DNA of 64,000 nt from contig JAJKFH010003075.1 in the NCBI GenBank assembly GCA_023333565.1, positions 496,001 through 560,000 on the forward strand, written 5' to 3'. Below are positions 23,271-34,925 of this stretch, piece after piece; position 1 is the first letter of the stretch; each line of letters opens with the position of its first letter. A model generated the notes under the pieces. That model saw nothing but the letters and a program-made list of their open reading frames with translations, did not search any database and was not told where the DNA came from. The translations under genes and the position numbers were made by a program. The stretch is from Puffinus mauretanicus. Its lineage: Eukaryota > Chordata > Aves > Procellariiformes > Procellariidae.

Positions 23271-24610
23271 TTTCATCAGGTAGGCTGTCCTCGTAGCGAT
23301 TTCAGGAAAGCTTTGGGTTGGGAGAACCAGTACTACACTAGATTTTCCTTCCCTCTGCCCACTGAATGGGAAAAATAAGGATTCTGATTTTTGGCTATCA
23401 TCTGAACCAAGTGATACTGCTATGCTAACCCCCCCTGTTTTCTAAGAAATAAGATTTCTTTGGTTTTATCTTTCCAAAGAATTCCTTACCAGAGAAATAG
23501 AAAAGGGATGGGGAGATATAATTGATGCCTTTGTAGATGTCACTGCTAAGGTCTCCAGCACAGATCATATCAGCACGTTAAAAATAGCTCTAAAATGTTA
23601 CAGTGTTCCTTTCATATTAAAATTACCAAACTCAAGAAGCAAAGAGTATTTGGGCAGCCACACAAAATGTTTTGGGAAACTGACTTGTATTTGCAGTTGT
23701 TGTGTTTAGAAACAGACGGGGTAAGAGCTTGGAGAGCCTTCTCTGTTTTAAAAGGGAACACGTGAACATGTCTTTGGCAGACGTGCACCTTCTCTCCAGC
23801 TCTTTTGCACTTAGATGCTCTTTTGAAAAAGCAAACTGATTCTTCTGGCATTGAATTGATCTTTCTCACCTTTTAGTTGCTCTGGCACACTGACTGCATG
23901 CCCACCCAATGCCTCCTCCTGCCCCGTGAGCACACGTTCACAACATGCGGGATACACTGGGTATACTTGATGGAGAGTGGTGGAGAGCTGTCCTGGTAAT
24001 GCTCAGCAGGGAAAGCTAAGCTGAATTTTAGCACCCCACGGACAAGGACAAAATGATGGAAAAGCACCCGGCCGCATGAAGATAACAAAGTGCCTCTGGC
24101 TGTGGGGTAGACGGGATGAAGGGGAGCAGAGCCTGTCCCCCCTCCTCTGCTGCCGCCCCTTCTGCCTGCCGGCAGGGCTGCCATGCAGCCAGTCGGGCCG
24201 TGACTGCCTGTTCCTGGGGCTGAGGTGTTTGCTCACCACCTCCTGGCCCCTTCAGCTGTGAGAGTGACTGTCACCTCCATCCGTCTGCTGCCCCGGATGT
24301 CTGCTTACTTGACAGCAGAGCCCAAAAGCTGACCCCATCCGCAGCCTGCAAAGTGAAGGCGAACCGAGGGAGGCAGATATCACCTCTCAGTCACAACGTG
24401 CCCAGGCTGCTCCGGGGGCAGCACAGCAAAGCGCTGGCCCTGATCTCCTTGCATTGCCATCACCTACCCTGAAATTAGTAACAGCATGTCCAAGGTTAGT
24501 GGCAAATTCAGATACCCAAGCTACAGAGGAGGAGGGTGAATAAAGGACAGTGGTTGCGTACAGTATAAGCGGTTGCCTTAGACAATGCGTGATCTCTGAA
24601 TTAAAAAGAC
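23271..24610. other. Intergenic, no gene recognised
   Basis: AT-rich to 23,880, then a GC-richer patch at 24,080-24,450. The opposing open frames at 23873-24261 are shadows of each other. No repeat family is recognised. Confidence 0.5.
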
Positions 24611-24619
24611 CAGGATTAG

Positions 24620-24895
24620 CGAAGAGCTTTTTGCATTATTGGGCCCATTTACAAAAAGCTTTAGTCCTAATTGTATGGTACCACAGAGCTTTAACTCGAG
24701 CACATATTGGTTTTGTAACCTGATCCCCACATAAATCATAGCTGGTGAGAGCAGAACAATTAGTGCCTTAATCTACTGGAACTACACAGTATCTTTAAAT
24801 CTGAATTTTCCTGATCATTACGGGTATTACAAGAGTCAATTAATTTATATTTCACACAAAATGTAATTAAATCCCACGATAACCTGACTGTGAAA
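24620..24895. promoter_or_regulatory. AT-rich motif cluster (candidate conserved element)
   Basis: Sequence of the style GCATTATTGGGCCCATTTAC, CAATTAATTTATATTTC, TGTAATTAAATCCC with dense TAAT cores and no repeat signature. Suggestive of a conserved desert enhancer; conservation is not visible from one sequence. Confidence 0.3.
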
Positions 24896-25229
24896 TGAAT
24901 GGGGGGGGAGGATGAAGGGCAGAGGGGGAAAGGCCTTTCCTCATGGAGCTGCTGTCAAATGTCACGGCGTGCCATCGACGGAGGCAAACTGCCTCCTCTT
25001 CAACTTTCCAAAGTACAGAAGTCTTGGGGTGAGGGGGTGTTGTTTCCCAATTTCGTACCGAGCAGCCGTGTGGTCACAAAAAGAATTTCCCTCCGTGTAC
25101 TTCCAAGGCAGCCTGCGAGAAAAGCTTACCGTGTTTGCTAGCCCGTTCAAGTGCTTGGAAAAGAGGAAGGCCTTGATGCTGCAGAGAGCCCAATGCCTGT
25201 AGTTGGTCACCTAAGGGAATCCACTTATG
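24896..25229. other. Intergenic, no gene recognised
   Basis: Contains a (G)9 run at 24900-24908. Overlapping frames on both strands (24899-25210) have no family match. Confidence 0.5.
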
Positions 25230-25615
25230 ACTCTATTACCCAGTAAATTAGCAGAGTGGTTCAGTCAGGTATATTTATCATGAAGAGAACTGAAGATAAT
25301 TAATACACTGCATTGAATGCAAATTGCACCCACAGCACTTATCTCATTTTCAATTAGCACAAATGTTACAGCACTGCAGGCTTGTTATGGTTTTACCATG
25401 GGCTGGGTAATTAATTTCTGTGAGCTACATATCAGACACCTGATAATGCCATTTATTAATAAATGTCACCCCAGGTATCTGTTAGGAGAGGTAAATAAAT
25501 TAAATGTTCAGTTGTCTGCCCTGTGCAAATCTATTCTTACACCTCATTGCATCTTTTCACTTGTTTGTTTATCAAGGAGAATGACTGCGGAGATTACAAT
25601 GGCAAACAAAGGAAT
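25230..25615. promoter_or_regulatory. Motif-dense block (candidate conserved enhancer)
   Basis: Nearly 400 bp with many developmental-factor-like cores: GATAATTAATAC, TTTATCATG, CTTATCTC (GATA), GTAATTAATTTC, CCATTTATTAATAAATGTC (a palindromic TTTATTAATAAA core), TTGTTTGTTTATC and GCAAACAAAG (FOX/SOX-like). It contains no transposon signature. Of the blocks in this window, this is the one I most expect to be a conserved non-coding element, by composition alone. Confidence 0.4.
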
Positions 25616-26170
25616 ATGAGGAACAATAATCTGTCCCCAAAAGCGGTGTTCCTCTCAGAGACAGCCCCACCACCGACGGCAGGAGCCGAGCCGCCGCCGC
25701 GCGTCTCCCTCCTGCCCAGGGGGCACAGCTGCGGCCTGCTGAGGTAACCCTCCCGCCAGGGACCCACGAGAGGAGAAGAGCTGAAGTGGCCCCAAAATCC
25801 TCCGCTTTCAAGGAATTTGCCAACCACTTACCGGTATATATTTCTGTCTGTAACTCTGTCCCTCTGTCCCTCAGAGCGTGTCAGCTGCTCTCTGCCAGAG
25901 TCCATGTTTAAAGCCATAATGGCCGATGTCCACACAGCTCCCTGCGGCATTTATGCTTGTTGGCTCCTGAGGTAATTTCAGGTTTGTGTTTTTCCCTTTC
26001 CTCCCAAAACTTCAGAAAAGGAGGGTGGGTGTGGGTGAACCCCCCCAGCTTGTCTCCAGCCCGCGGGGGCCACGGCCCCTGGAGGAGGTGAGGGCCCCTC
26101 CGGCCGCCTCAGGGCCGGGGGCGGCAGGGCATGGCCTATGCCAGGTGTTTTCGGAGGTCTCTCCTTGCCT
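25616..26170. other. GC-rich patch
   Basis: A CpG-bearing sequence (GAGCCGCCGCCGCGCGTCTC at 25688, CCGCGGGGGCCACGGCCCC around 26060) next to the AT-rich motif cluster. The open frames on both strands are shadows without family similarity. Confidence 0.4.
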
Positions 26171-28280
26171 TGGGAACAAAGTAATAATGGTTATAGCGAG
26201 AATAAAGCAGCCACATATTCTCTGATCTGTTCCAGGCTCTGGGAAAAGAGAGGAGTGGGAGGTGGTGTGATTTCGACAGACTGACGGTGGGATAAAGCCA
26301 GGTAAGGCCCTTATGCAGGAATATGGGAAGGTCAGGAAACGCCATTTACCCCAGACCCCGCGCTTTCTTCTTTTGAATGGGTAGATCATATTTGGCAAAC
26401 TTTATGGCCAACTCCTGCTTTCAAAAGTTTCAACATGAGTCTTGTCACCTTTGCGAGGAAAAGTCCTTTTTTTTTCTCTCATTTGATTTTGAAATTTCAG
26501 CAAGTCACACTAACAAAAATACTTGAAAATGCTCCAGCTAACTGGAACTTTAAAAAAAAAAACAGTTCACTGAAATCTTAGAAAGGCTGTTAGGGTTGGA
26601 AAACGTTCATGGTCAAACACAACCTGTTGTGACTTTTAGCTTCTCTGCCAACTACTTTTGCTGGATCTGTTCAAAGAGTATCTGCTTCTTCTTTGGTTTT
26701 CACAGCAGAGACCTGTGCCACGGGTGCTGGTGGTGGCTTTGGTGATCCCTCTCCCCAAGGAAGATCATAAGCAGGTAGCTGCAGTCACTTTAAGCAACCT
26801 TTGCTTAATCTGTCTTAGACCACACAGGCCTGATTAAATTAACACAACCTCCATTGTGTGGGTGTAATTCAGCTGATAGAAAGATGCTTTATGTTAGTGA
26901 TTTCTTACTGCAAGTACAGAATCAAGGCAAGTAGAGCCATACTGTAGAAATACTTTTATTCTGGTGTACATTAGGAATTGTACTAGTTGAATACACTGGA
27001 AAATTAAATACCTCTGACCAACCATTATATTGGTAGAAATCTGAGTATGGAACAAGCATCAACCTTTCCTGAAGATGAAGAGTACTTACAGCAAAAAATT
27101 AGGTACAATATAACACTCAATTCCCCAGATACAGACATATTTAGGAATAGCCGCATTATGAGCGAGTCGTAAGTTAGCTATGGATAAGGAAGCCTCTAAT
27201 AAGTGACTCCTGCCACAATAACTTAATCAGTGTGAATTTCAGCAAACACTGCTCTTAAGCAAAGTGCTTTCATCCCTTATGCAGATCTTCATTATATTTC
27301 CTAGTTTTGATACGGTAAATAATTTCCTTGTGCTTCCTGGTAGCATGACCTACCATCTTACCATTGTCTGCTGCGATCTTTTCAGATTGCAGGACTTAGA
27401 GATAGCTCACTATTTGAAGATGGGATTTACAATAATGCTTTAAAAATACTGCAGCACTTGAAAAATCAATTTAAAATAGTCTAATTTGGATTAAGGTTCA
27501 TACTCCAGAGAAGAACATGTGATTTTAAAGGCCAAATGACCTGCCAACATCCTTTAAAACCATGTTTACTATGCTGAGAAGAATGTAAAAACTTTCAGTT
27601 TGAACAATTGTAATATCCATGCTGAGGAGCTGGCAAGGTATAGAATTAATGAAAATTCCTTATTTGAACAGGGACAATATATAAAATAAAAATAGAGACA
27701 GCGAATGCACTTTAGTATCTGAGTGAGACAAATTTGGTTTCTTTCTGGTCAGATCCAGGTTAACTCCCAGGCATGACAGGTCCGACATGGACTGCTGACC
27801 CAAGTGCGTGCCCTGCATGTCAGCTCCCCCTAGATAGCCGCCTTGCCCCGGGAGGCAGAGCGCAGCTCTTGCCAGGGCCATGCCAAGCAAACCGTACCAC
27901 GCTGACCAGGCTTTGGCTCTGCTGGTGGGACTGGTGCTACCTGCAGAGTGAAGGTCTGTCATGGGGAACAGGCATTGAGGACAAAGTCCTGCAGGAAGGA
28001 ACCCTGCACTGTTTGTCAGAGCCTTCTGATGGGATAATGCAGCAAAACAAGGAGATTTTTACAGGGCGAGTGGCCTAGGAAAGAGTCGTTGGTGGCTGAG
28101 GTCAGTAGTGAGCTGGTAGGGAGTGAGCTCACGTGGCTCATCCTCAAAACAGCCAGCTCCCTGCACCCTATGACAAGCCTTGTACCCATGCATCAGTCAC
28201 GCATCAATTCCCTCTCCCACCTTCCTGCCAAGGGAGAAGTGGATGTAATGGAGAATCTTGTTTTTGTGTTTCTGATGTTA
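26171..28280. other. Intergenic, no gene recognised
   Basis: AT-rich sequence. The frames at 27660-28078 overlap on both strands with no match. No repeat is recognised until the LINE fragment that follows. Confidence 0.5.
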
Positions 28281-28409
28281 TTATTTATGCAAGTCAGAGA
28301 AATATGCCTTATGATGGAGGGGAAGTTTGGCGAAGGTCTGCATTCCCTGAAGATGTTCAATCCACAGGCTGAGGGCTCTGGACAGATGTGTATGATTCTC
28401 TCTGCAGAG

Positions 28410-29420
28410 AGCTCATAGGGCTAGTGGAGCGAATCTGTCAAACGTTTCCTTCGCTGCAGCTTTATACAAAGTGTTAGATGTGATGAGGATGATAAGAATG
28501 AAGACCATGAACTCAATTAGGAATTCCATGGGAAGCTGGTGCCAGGCCCAATGCCAGGTTTGATATGCCTTTGTCACTGAAGAGATGCATTGCAGCAGTA
28601 AATGAAGTTTTCTAAGCATGAATGCTGCGTGCTTGCATATTTCAAATGACTATAGTCCAGCTGAGAAGTGACACAGCCATGAATAACGGAGACAAGGTCA
28701 TCACCTGCCAGGGTGGCAGAGAGCCTCCTAGCCAATGGAAGAGAATAGAAGTGTTACTTGCAAAGGCTGCTATGGGAAAACTTAGCATTAGTAGCAAATC
28801 CAAGAGCACTCCTAAATTATGAAATAAACACACCAGTTGTGAAAATGCACCCTCATGCCAGGCACAGTGCACTCAAGTGACAAGCTCTTAAAGATGCTTT
28901 CCTGTCTCCCATCTGTCTTACCTCTGTTTTACTTGGATTTAACCAGCTGCTTTTCTTCCACTGCCATGTTGGCGGTAGCAGTGTGTGTATATACACGCAG
29001 AAATTTAGGTATAACTGTATTTCATCTGCCTGTTTCAGGCAATTCAGTCCATGCCATATCACCTAGTGGCTCTGTGTAGACACAGGGAAGCACCGCAAAG
29101 AATACAGATCAGGAGTCCACAGGAGAGAGGAGTGTACTGCTGGAGATAATGTTTTTTCCCAAGTCACAGGATGCGTCCCAGCAGGAATGACTCAAAATAA
29201 TTTTAGTACATTACCCTGGACTTCTGCCACCTCAGGCAAGACAACAATATCTCATGGTTAATGCTGAAGTCAAGGAGGATGAGGATGGATGTCTGCCCTC
29301 TCACCACTGACAGGAGGGCGTCATCCATCAATGCCACTCGAATAGCTCCAGTTCCACTTCCTGGCTTGAATCCAGACCGTGCCAGATCTAAAAGATTCAA
29401 TTCTAGCAGGTTTAGTCCAA
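28410..29420 (-). mobile_element. L2-like LINE remnant (reverse transcriptase part)
   Basis: Read on the minus strand from right to left, broken frames give the L2-clade RT landmarks in correct order. RSGFKPGSGTG (from about 29385) stands for QSGFRPGxGTE. SILILLDFS...NHEILLS (about 29280) stands for the LLDLSAAFDTxxHxxLL block, with part of it missing. ADEIQLYLNF (about 29025) replaces the catalytic ADDTQLYLSF. NPSKTEV follows, then NLGVLLD (about 28810), a worn HALVTSRLDYCN equivalent, and WHQLPMEF...IEF (about 28545) for LHWLPVxxRIEF. The catalytic aspartate pair is changed to DE, and stops and frame jumps are frequent, so the element is long dead. Remnants may extend at both ends (to about 28290 and beyond 29480). 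Part of the apparent 65-codon frame at 29400-29203 comes from this relic, not from a host gene. Confidence 0.75.
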
Positions 29421-31880
29421 GCTGCCCTTTGGCTAGCAGCTGTAGCAGCTTTCTTGGGAGCTGGGAAGCCTGTTGGGTGTTAGGAAGAACTCATGTCTGC
29501 AGGGTGGATTTCCTCAAGGCTGGGCGACAGTCAATTCCCAACATGTTGGTAATTCTCGGTTGGTGTCCCTCTAGCTCCCCTCTTTCAAGACTTCAGCCTT
29601 CTGGGTTGGGCTCTGGAGCAATCCTGGACAGATGGCAGCACGAGGAAGCCAGGCAGTGTTGCTAGGTTAAATCCAGGACAAACAGGTACTGAAACAGAGG
29701 GAGTTCTGAGGTGCAGCCGCTGCAGCCAGAAGTCCTGTCCTGTCAACACCTTGGTAAACGCCTGGTCCTCTGATCAGCTGGGTGAGAACACTTTCTAGGA
29801 TTTTAAGATGAAGATAAATTTGGTCAGATGTAAAAGAATGCCTTTGCTTTTTCACAGGGTGGGGAGGAGGGAATGGAAAGCATTTACAGAAGATATAACT
29901 ATTTGGTCTTTGGATCCCGTAATGAAGCTGAGTTGAGTTCCACTTATGAGGAAGTGCCATGTCCCTCCTGTTAATCAAGTTATAGGGAAGGACCACGGGA
30001 GGGGACAGCATTGCATCCATTCATCAGTATGATCTCTCCTGCGATGAATGAAAACCAGGTGTCCGCTATGATACTCGCAGTAGATGTATGTACTGATACT
30101 GATGATGGCAGTGCACAGCGATGATCCTGGCCCCAGGGTGGTCCTGGTAACTGTGTGAGCGCCCTGTCCTCAGGCCAGTGCTGCAGGGCAGAGGCAAGGA
30201 GCGCTGGCTTGCACCGCATCACCCACACCAGCGGGACCCACTTGTCCATTGCACTTTGCCCCGACTTGCAGCACACTTAGCCAACTCCGGCTGCGCTCGG
30301 CTGCTGCAGAGGCCAGGTGAGCACAGAGCCCAGTGCCTCTGTGCAGAACAGTGTATGCTGAAGTGCCTTGGAAAGGTAATTACAGAAAAGAAAAAGTCTA
30401 TTAGCTGCCTCGATTTAGCTCCCTATGATTCTTTATGTCCATGTGTGAGATTTCTTTTGGCTCCTTGGTTACTTCTGGATGTCAATACTGTAATGGAGGT
30501 CCAGGGTGGTGGTTACTATTTACCGCTAGGTTGGGACCAAATGCTCTTGGTACTGAAGGAAAATAAACATGAATAGCCTGAATATGCAACAACTTTTTCC
30601 TTCCTGCCTTGTGGGTTTATATTAAAGCCTTTAAGTCTTTATGTTCCAGTAGTTTTTCTGTAGCTACGTGTTAATTACGTGTTTATATTCTTACAAATAC
30701 GGATTTACATTTACCTGTGTTTCAAGATGATTAGTGGGTACCAAGCAACTGATTACACTTGCAGCCAATCATGTGCCATTAACTGTGGAAAACGGCAGGC
30801 ATTGTTGTTTCAAATCTCATTTGATTTGGCAAGGCTACAATGGTAAGAAAATAACAGCTAAATCAATTGCTTGAATATACAGGTTTTTTCACCCTCAGGC
30901 ATCTTTATCAGCACAGTTTTGATTAATATCTGTACACTGACTGGCATGTTCCTATTGCCATTAGAGAAAATTTAATAGGCTGTTCACCACTTTTCTCAAA
31001 GGAGTAGATTTTAGGAAAAAAAAAAAAAAAACCTAATTTTTATGCTTAGAGGAAGACAGTAAAAGTTGATGATCCTCATATTTGACCCACAATCTGAAGA
31101 ATTATTTGCAAAGTTCTGTGAGCTATTTAGTTTTCCAAATTACAACACTGACTGTGTTTATTTTTATTTAACAAACAAGAATTTCAGCGTAGTATTGTTT
31201 GCCCCACTACAAACAGGTCAGAGTTCATAATAAGCATATGTGTAATGAAGGTAAACTAATATTAGCAGGCAGAGGAGAGGGTCAAATATTTAATCTGAAA
31301 CTGAGTTCTTGGTTAAAATATGCAGTTTTCTGTTAAACAAAATGAGTCATGAATTTGTGCTGCTTTTAGTGAATTGTTTCAATTTGGGGAAAAAGGTAAA
31401 AGAATGCCAAAAAAACCTGCTTCATTTCAGCATTTCTAAACATTCCAACATGTTCTACAATGAAATACTTTAATTTCTCAACTTAAAATATTGTCTAGTC
31501 TTCAAAATTACTTCCATTTTATTTAAAAAAATAAAGTGAAAGAGATAAAATATAAATTAAACTATGTTGTTTTGGAGTGAATAAAATGTTTTGCTGAAAT
31601 GGTATCATAATTTGCTAAGGTTTTTTTTTGCTAAAGCTTTTTTTTTTTTACAAAGAAAACCTTCTGGAAACTTGTTTTAGGTCAAAGCAACAAATGATTA
31701 CATGTTATTTTTTGATTTGGCTTTGATTTTATTTGGCTGCTTATAGCCACTCGAGCAAATCTTGTAGGAAGAAATGACAATTTTAAGTTTCCCGGTTCCC
31801 AGAAAAAGATAAAATGTCCTGATTGTTGGCACCAGGTGGGAGAGTCAATGGGATAGTGGGGCGATGGCAACTTTGGAGTT
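29421..31880. other. Intergenic, no gene recognised
   Basis: Upstream (minus-strand sense) sequence to about 29480 may belong to the L2-like LINE. Beyond that no repeat is recognised. Frames at 29667-30576 overlap on both strands. From 30600 the sequence becomes very AT-rich, with A/T homopolymers at 31017-31031 and 31620-31650. Confidence 0.45.
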
Positions 31881-31889
31881 TAAACTTGC

Positions 31890-31937
31890 TACTGTGAAAG
31901 TCAATGGAAAAATGTGTGGGCAGGATCTGGCCCATTG
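31890..31937. repeat. Ancient amniote palindromic repeat fragment
   Basis: GTGAAAGTCAATGGAAAAATG followed by CAGGATCTGGCCCATTG resembles the 'TGAAGTCAATGGGA...GGATCTGGCCC' amniote repeat. It is short and diverged. Confidence 0.4.
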
Positions 31938-32340
31938 TAACTAATCCTGTGAATCAGAAGGTCTGCGTATCCAGGTGCTTTACTGGTCTTATGGCTAATG
32001 AATCTATGGTATAAGAAAATTACCTTGACCCTGTAGTACATGCACTTCTTTGCTATCGTTAACATCGTTAAGGTCCTTGCAATCCTGCTTAGTGCTGTAG
32101 ATACCATGCTTCATCACTCATTTGTTACCTAAGGACTTTTTTTTTTTGGTAATCTTTGCTCTAACAAGGAAGCAAAGGTTGTTGTGAGCGAAGACGAGGA
32201 TGGGGGTGGGGAGGATTTTAATCAGCAAGTGATCTGAGAATAAAGAAAGGTTACCTGTTTGTTTGTCAACAGAATGAAGTAAATAAGAGTTAAAAAAATC
32301 TGAGACACCAGTCAAAGGCAATCAAATATGTATTTAATTA
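31938..32340. other. Intergenic, no gene recognised
   Basis: AT-rich with two short minus-strand frames. There is no support for a gene. Confidence 0.5.
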
Positions 32341-32344
32341 AAGC

Positions 32345-32600
32345 AAACATAAAAATTAAAGTTACATGTTGAATCAATAAACAGTACTTTTTTCTACATG
32401 CATTTTGAACAAGACAGATCAGAATCTTGCATGATGAAGACATAATGTGTCATAATAATTAGGAACACAGACAAAAGAACAGCTAATCAACATGCAAATT
32501 TATGCAGTTCTGGCGATTCAGATGAGGCAGATTTCTACCTCTTTTTTTGCTTGATTCATCTTCATTGCTAATCATCTGAAGGCTGCCAAATGTTCACTGA
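32345..32600. promoter_or_regulatory. AT-rich motif cluster with octamer (candidate conserved element)
   Basis: Includes AATCAATAAACAG (FOX-like), TCATAATAATTAGG, GCTAATCAACATGCAAAT with a perfect reverse octamer ATGCAAAT at 32492-32499 (POU/OCT), and TTGCTAATCATC. There is no transposon signature. A candidate regulatory element by composition only. Confidence 0.35.
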
Positions 32601-34800
32601 CACTAATGTATTATAGGTCAAGAGAGGCAGGTCTTCACCTATTACCCCCACAAACAATATGCTTTCCTTCCCTGTTTCCTCTTCAGGATTTTCAGCAATT
32701 ACTGCCAGATGCAATCAGACTCCTTGAATAGGAGCAACTGGGGCTTGTTTGTGGCTTGGATTCATTAGAATCAGGAGGATGAAGAAAGGAATAAATTACT
32801 TAATTGCACAAAAAAGTTGCAGCCAAAGTGATGGTGAGAGAAGCTGATTGTGTAGTTGCGTATTAGGCCACTCTTGGAATGGAGGATCTTAGAATAGCTG
32901 GTAGTTTGGCCTTCCTGATTCAGACAGATTTGGGTGTCCTCCAAAACAGATGGCTCCACACACCATCTATTCTTCTCTTTGTCAGGTTTTACCATTTATT
33001 TGATCTTGTTCATTTATGATGCTAGTTGTATTAGATGTAACACAAATATGCATTCAGATCATATCCATTTAGTCTTGCATCCCAACTTTTATTCTTTTAG
33101 CCTTGTTTGATGAGATGATCAAGTTGAACAAAGCCCTTGTTGTCCTATTCCTGCACAACATCCATACATAAAACACCAAAAACTGTGACTAAAGCCTTGC
33201 ACAGACAAATAATCCTCACAGGTTTTAAAGGTTTATTTCTCCCTGTTTTATCAAGCAGCCCCCAGCTCCGACAAATGATAACCAGACACAACAAATAGTT
33301 AATTTTTATTTGATCCCATAGAAACAAACATTTGCATATGCCCAAGCCAAACTGCCCGCCTCCCATCCTTATGCTGAGACCCCTGTTCAGATATTCTCTT
33401 CAGGTTCCAGGCCATGTGTTATGCTTGTGGGTGGTCTTAAGATCTTAAAGAAAAGCTTTGCTCTGTGAAGTCATGCAGCACTGTATGTAATTAAGTGGCT
33501 TTTTTTTCCCCCCCCCCACAAAACCCCTCGATGTTTCCTAAATTTGTTGTTGTTGCAAATGATCAACGCTTTGTAGAAGAGCTGCCTCTTTCAGGTAATG
33601 CTTAGCATTAACTTTTTAAAAAATGAGATGTGTGGTTAGGGATTCGCTTTCTGGGTGTCCAGCTGAGCACAGTGCTGCTCCACAGTACTGCTCACACACG
33701 GGGGCTGGAGCCCCTGGTCACGCATACTTTCTCATCGCTGGGTCTGAAGTACGTGTTGCTGTGTATGTATTTATAGGAGAGAGCCTTGGCAGCTGCTATA
33801 GGTCTTTCAGCTGGGGGAGTTGGGGTGTTCCTTGTCTGGCCGATTATTGTGCGGATCTGTGGTCAGAGAGGGGCAGGTCTTTATGCAATACGATGTGGTC
33901 CGGTCCTGGATTACAATGAACTCTTAGGATCTGTATTCATTTCTCTTTTGGCCCAACATCTGTTGCAGCCTGGCAGATGCCCAGGAATGCTGCTTTACTC
34001 TGCAATCATGTTTAGGTCTTGTGTCCACAGCGCAGGCTTTTGGGTACCTTTGAAACCAAAATTGGAGTTTGAAAAGGTGTTAACATTTTTTCAAAGTAAA
34101 ACGAAACACACATGGGTATGGCAGTGCAGTTGCAATGCTGGAGAGAGAGCTCAAACTCACAATTTCCAGCATCAGAGCTGCAAACCCCCGAATGTCATCT
34201 CTTCTTGGAGACTTGTGAGACAAGGAGACATGCTGGAAACCCACCTCTTGCTGAGGCTGATGTCTAATGACTGTTTGCATTGCCCCTTGGGAGCAGCCAA
34301 CCCAAGGAGCCTGAGATACCTCCTGTAGTATTTTTAAAGGCCACATGTTGATACAGGTTCATGAAGGGTGTGCCCTTCAGATGGCAACTTCAGATGGTTG
34401 GGACTGAAGCTGATGGGAAATTTTTGGCCAGAACCCCTGTTGTGCAGCCTCCAGTGGCCGTTTTGTCCTCCTTGCTGCCCACGGCCCGCTGTGGCTTTGG
34501 TCCCAAGGTTTCCCTGCTCCTCTCCCTGGGCGAGAGGAGAAGGAGCATCATGACCCTGGGGAGCAGCAGGGCCCATCCGATGACTCCCCTTGCCCTGGGG
34601 GGGACAAATCCTGTACCAGGAGCACCTCCCCCTTCCTGTCAGTGAAGACAGAGGAGGGCTGGGCCTGCTGGAAAAGCAAAAGTAACGCCCTGCTCTGTGT
34701 GCTGCTTTCATTCCCATGAACAAGTGTGATTTTTATTTGGGGTGTTTCACAAGGCACTGGTGAATGCATTTTATTGCAAGTCTCGGAGACTTAGTTTTAC
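32601..34800. other. Intergenic, unexplained open frames
   Basis: Holds a T8-C10 tract at 33500-33517 and a + strand open frame of 180 codons (33786-34328) that starts with a hydrophobic stretch (about residues 3-25, AAIGLSAGGVGVFLV). It resembles no family I know, has no clear splice or poly(A) context, and a random frame of this length is expected about once in a window this size. I do not call it a gene. Confidence 0.4.
33500..33517. repeat. T8-C10 homopolymer pair
   Basis: Eight T followed directly by ten C on the + strand. Low-complexity tract. Confidence 0.95.
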
Positions 34801-34806
34801 TACTGT

Positions 34807-34820
34807 GTCACTAGGGGGAG
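34807..34820 (+). promoter_or_regulatory. Weak CTCF-like motif
   Basis: GTCACTAGGGGGAG resembles the CACTAGGGGGC form of the CTCF core but lacks its 3' half. It abuts the repeat fragment to its right. Confidence 0.2.
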
Positions 34821-34925
34821 ATTTTTGAAGGCACAAATGCATTTAAGCGCTTACCTCTCTTTTGAAAGTCAACAGGAGTTACGCATCTAAATGCCCTTTG
34901 TGTCTGAGGGAAATATTCACTGTGA
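34821..34925. repeat. Ancient palindromic 'TAGGCGCCTAA' amniote repeat
   Basis: GATTTTTGAAGGCACAAATG...TTTGAAAGTCAACAGGAGTTACGCATCTAAATGCCC follows the amniote repeat layout 'ATTTTCAAAGGCAC...GAAAGTCAATGGGAGTTAGGCGCCTAAATGCC', block for block. It is a diverged MITE-like, partly palindromic element. Confidence 0.6.

Noticed and set aside
29203..29665. Opposing frames of 65 and 134 codons as host genes
   Set aside because: The minus frame is the decayed reverse transcriptase of an L2-like LINE, and the plus frame is its shadow.
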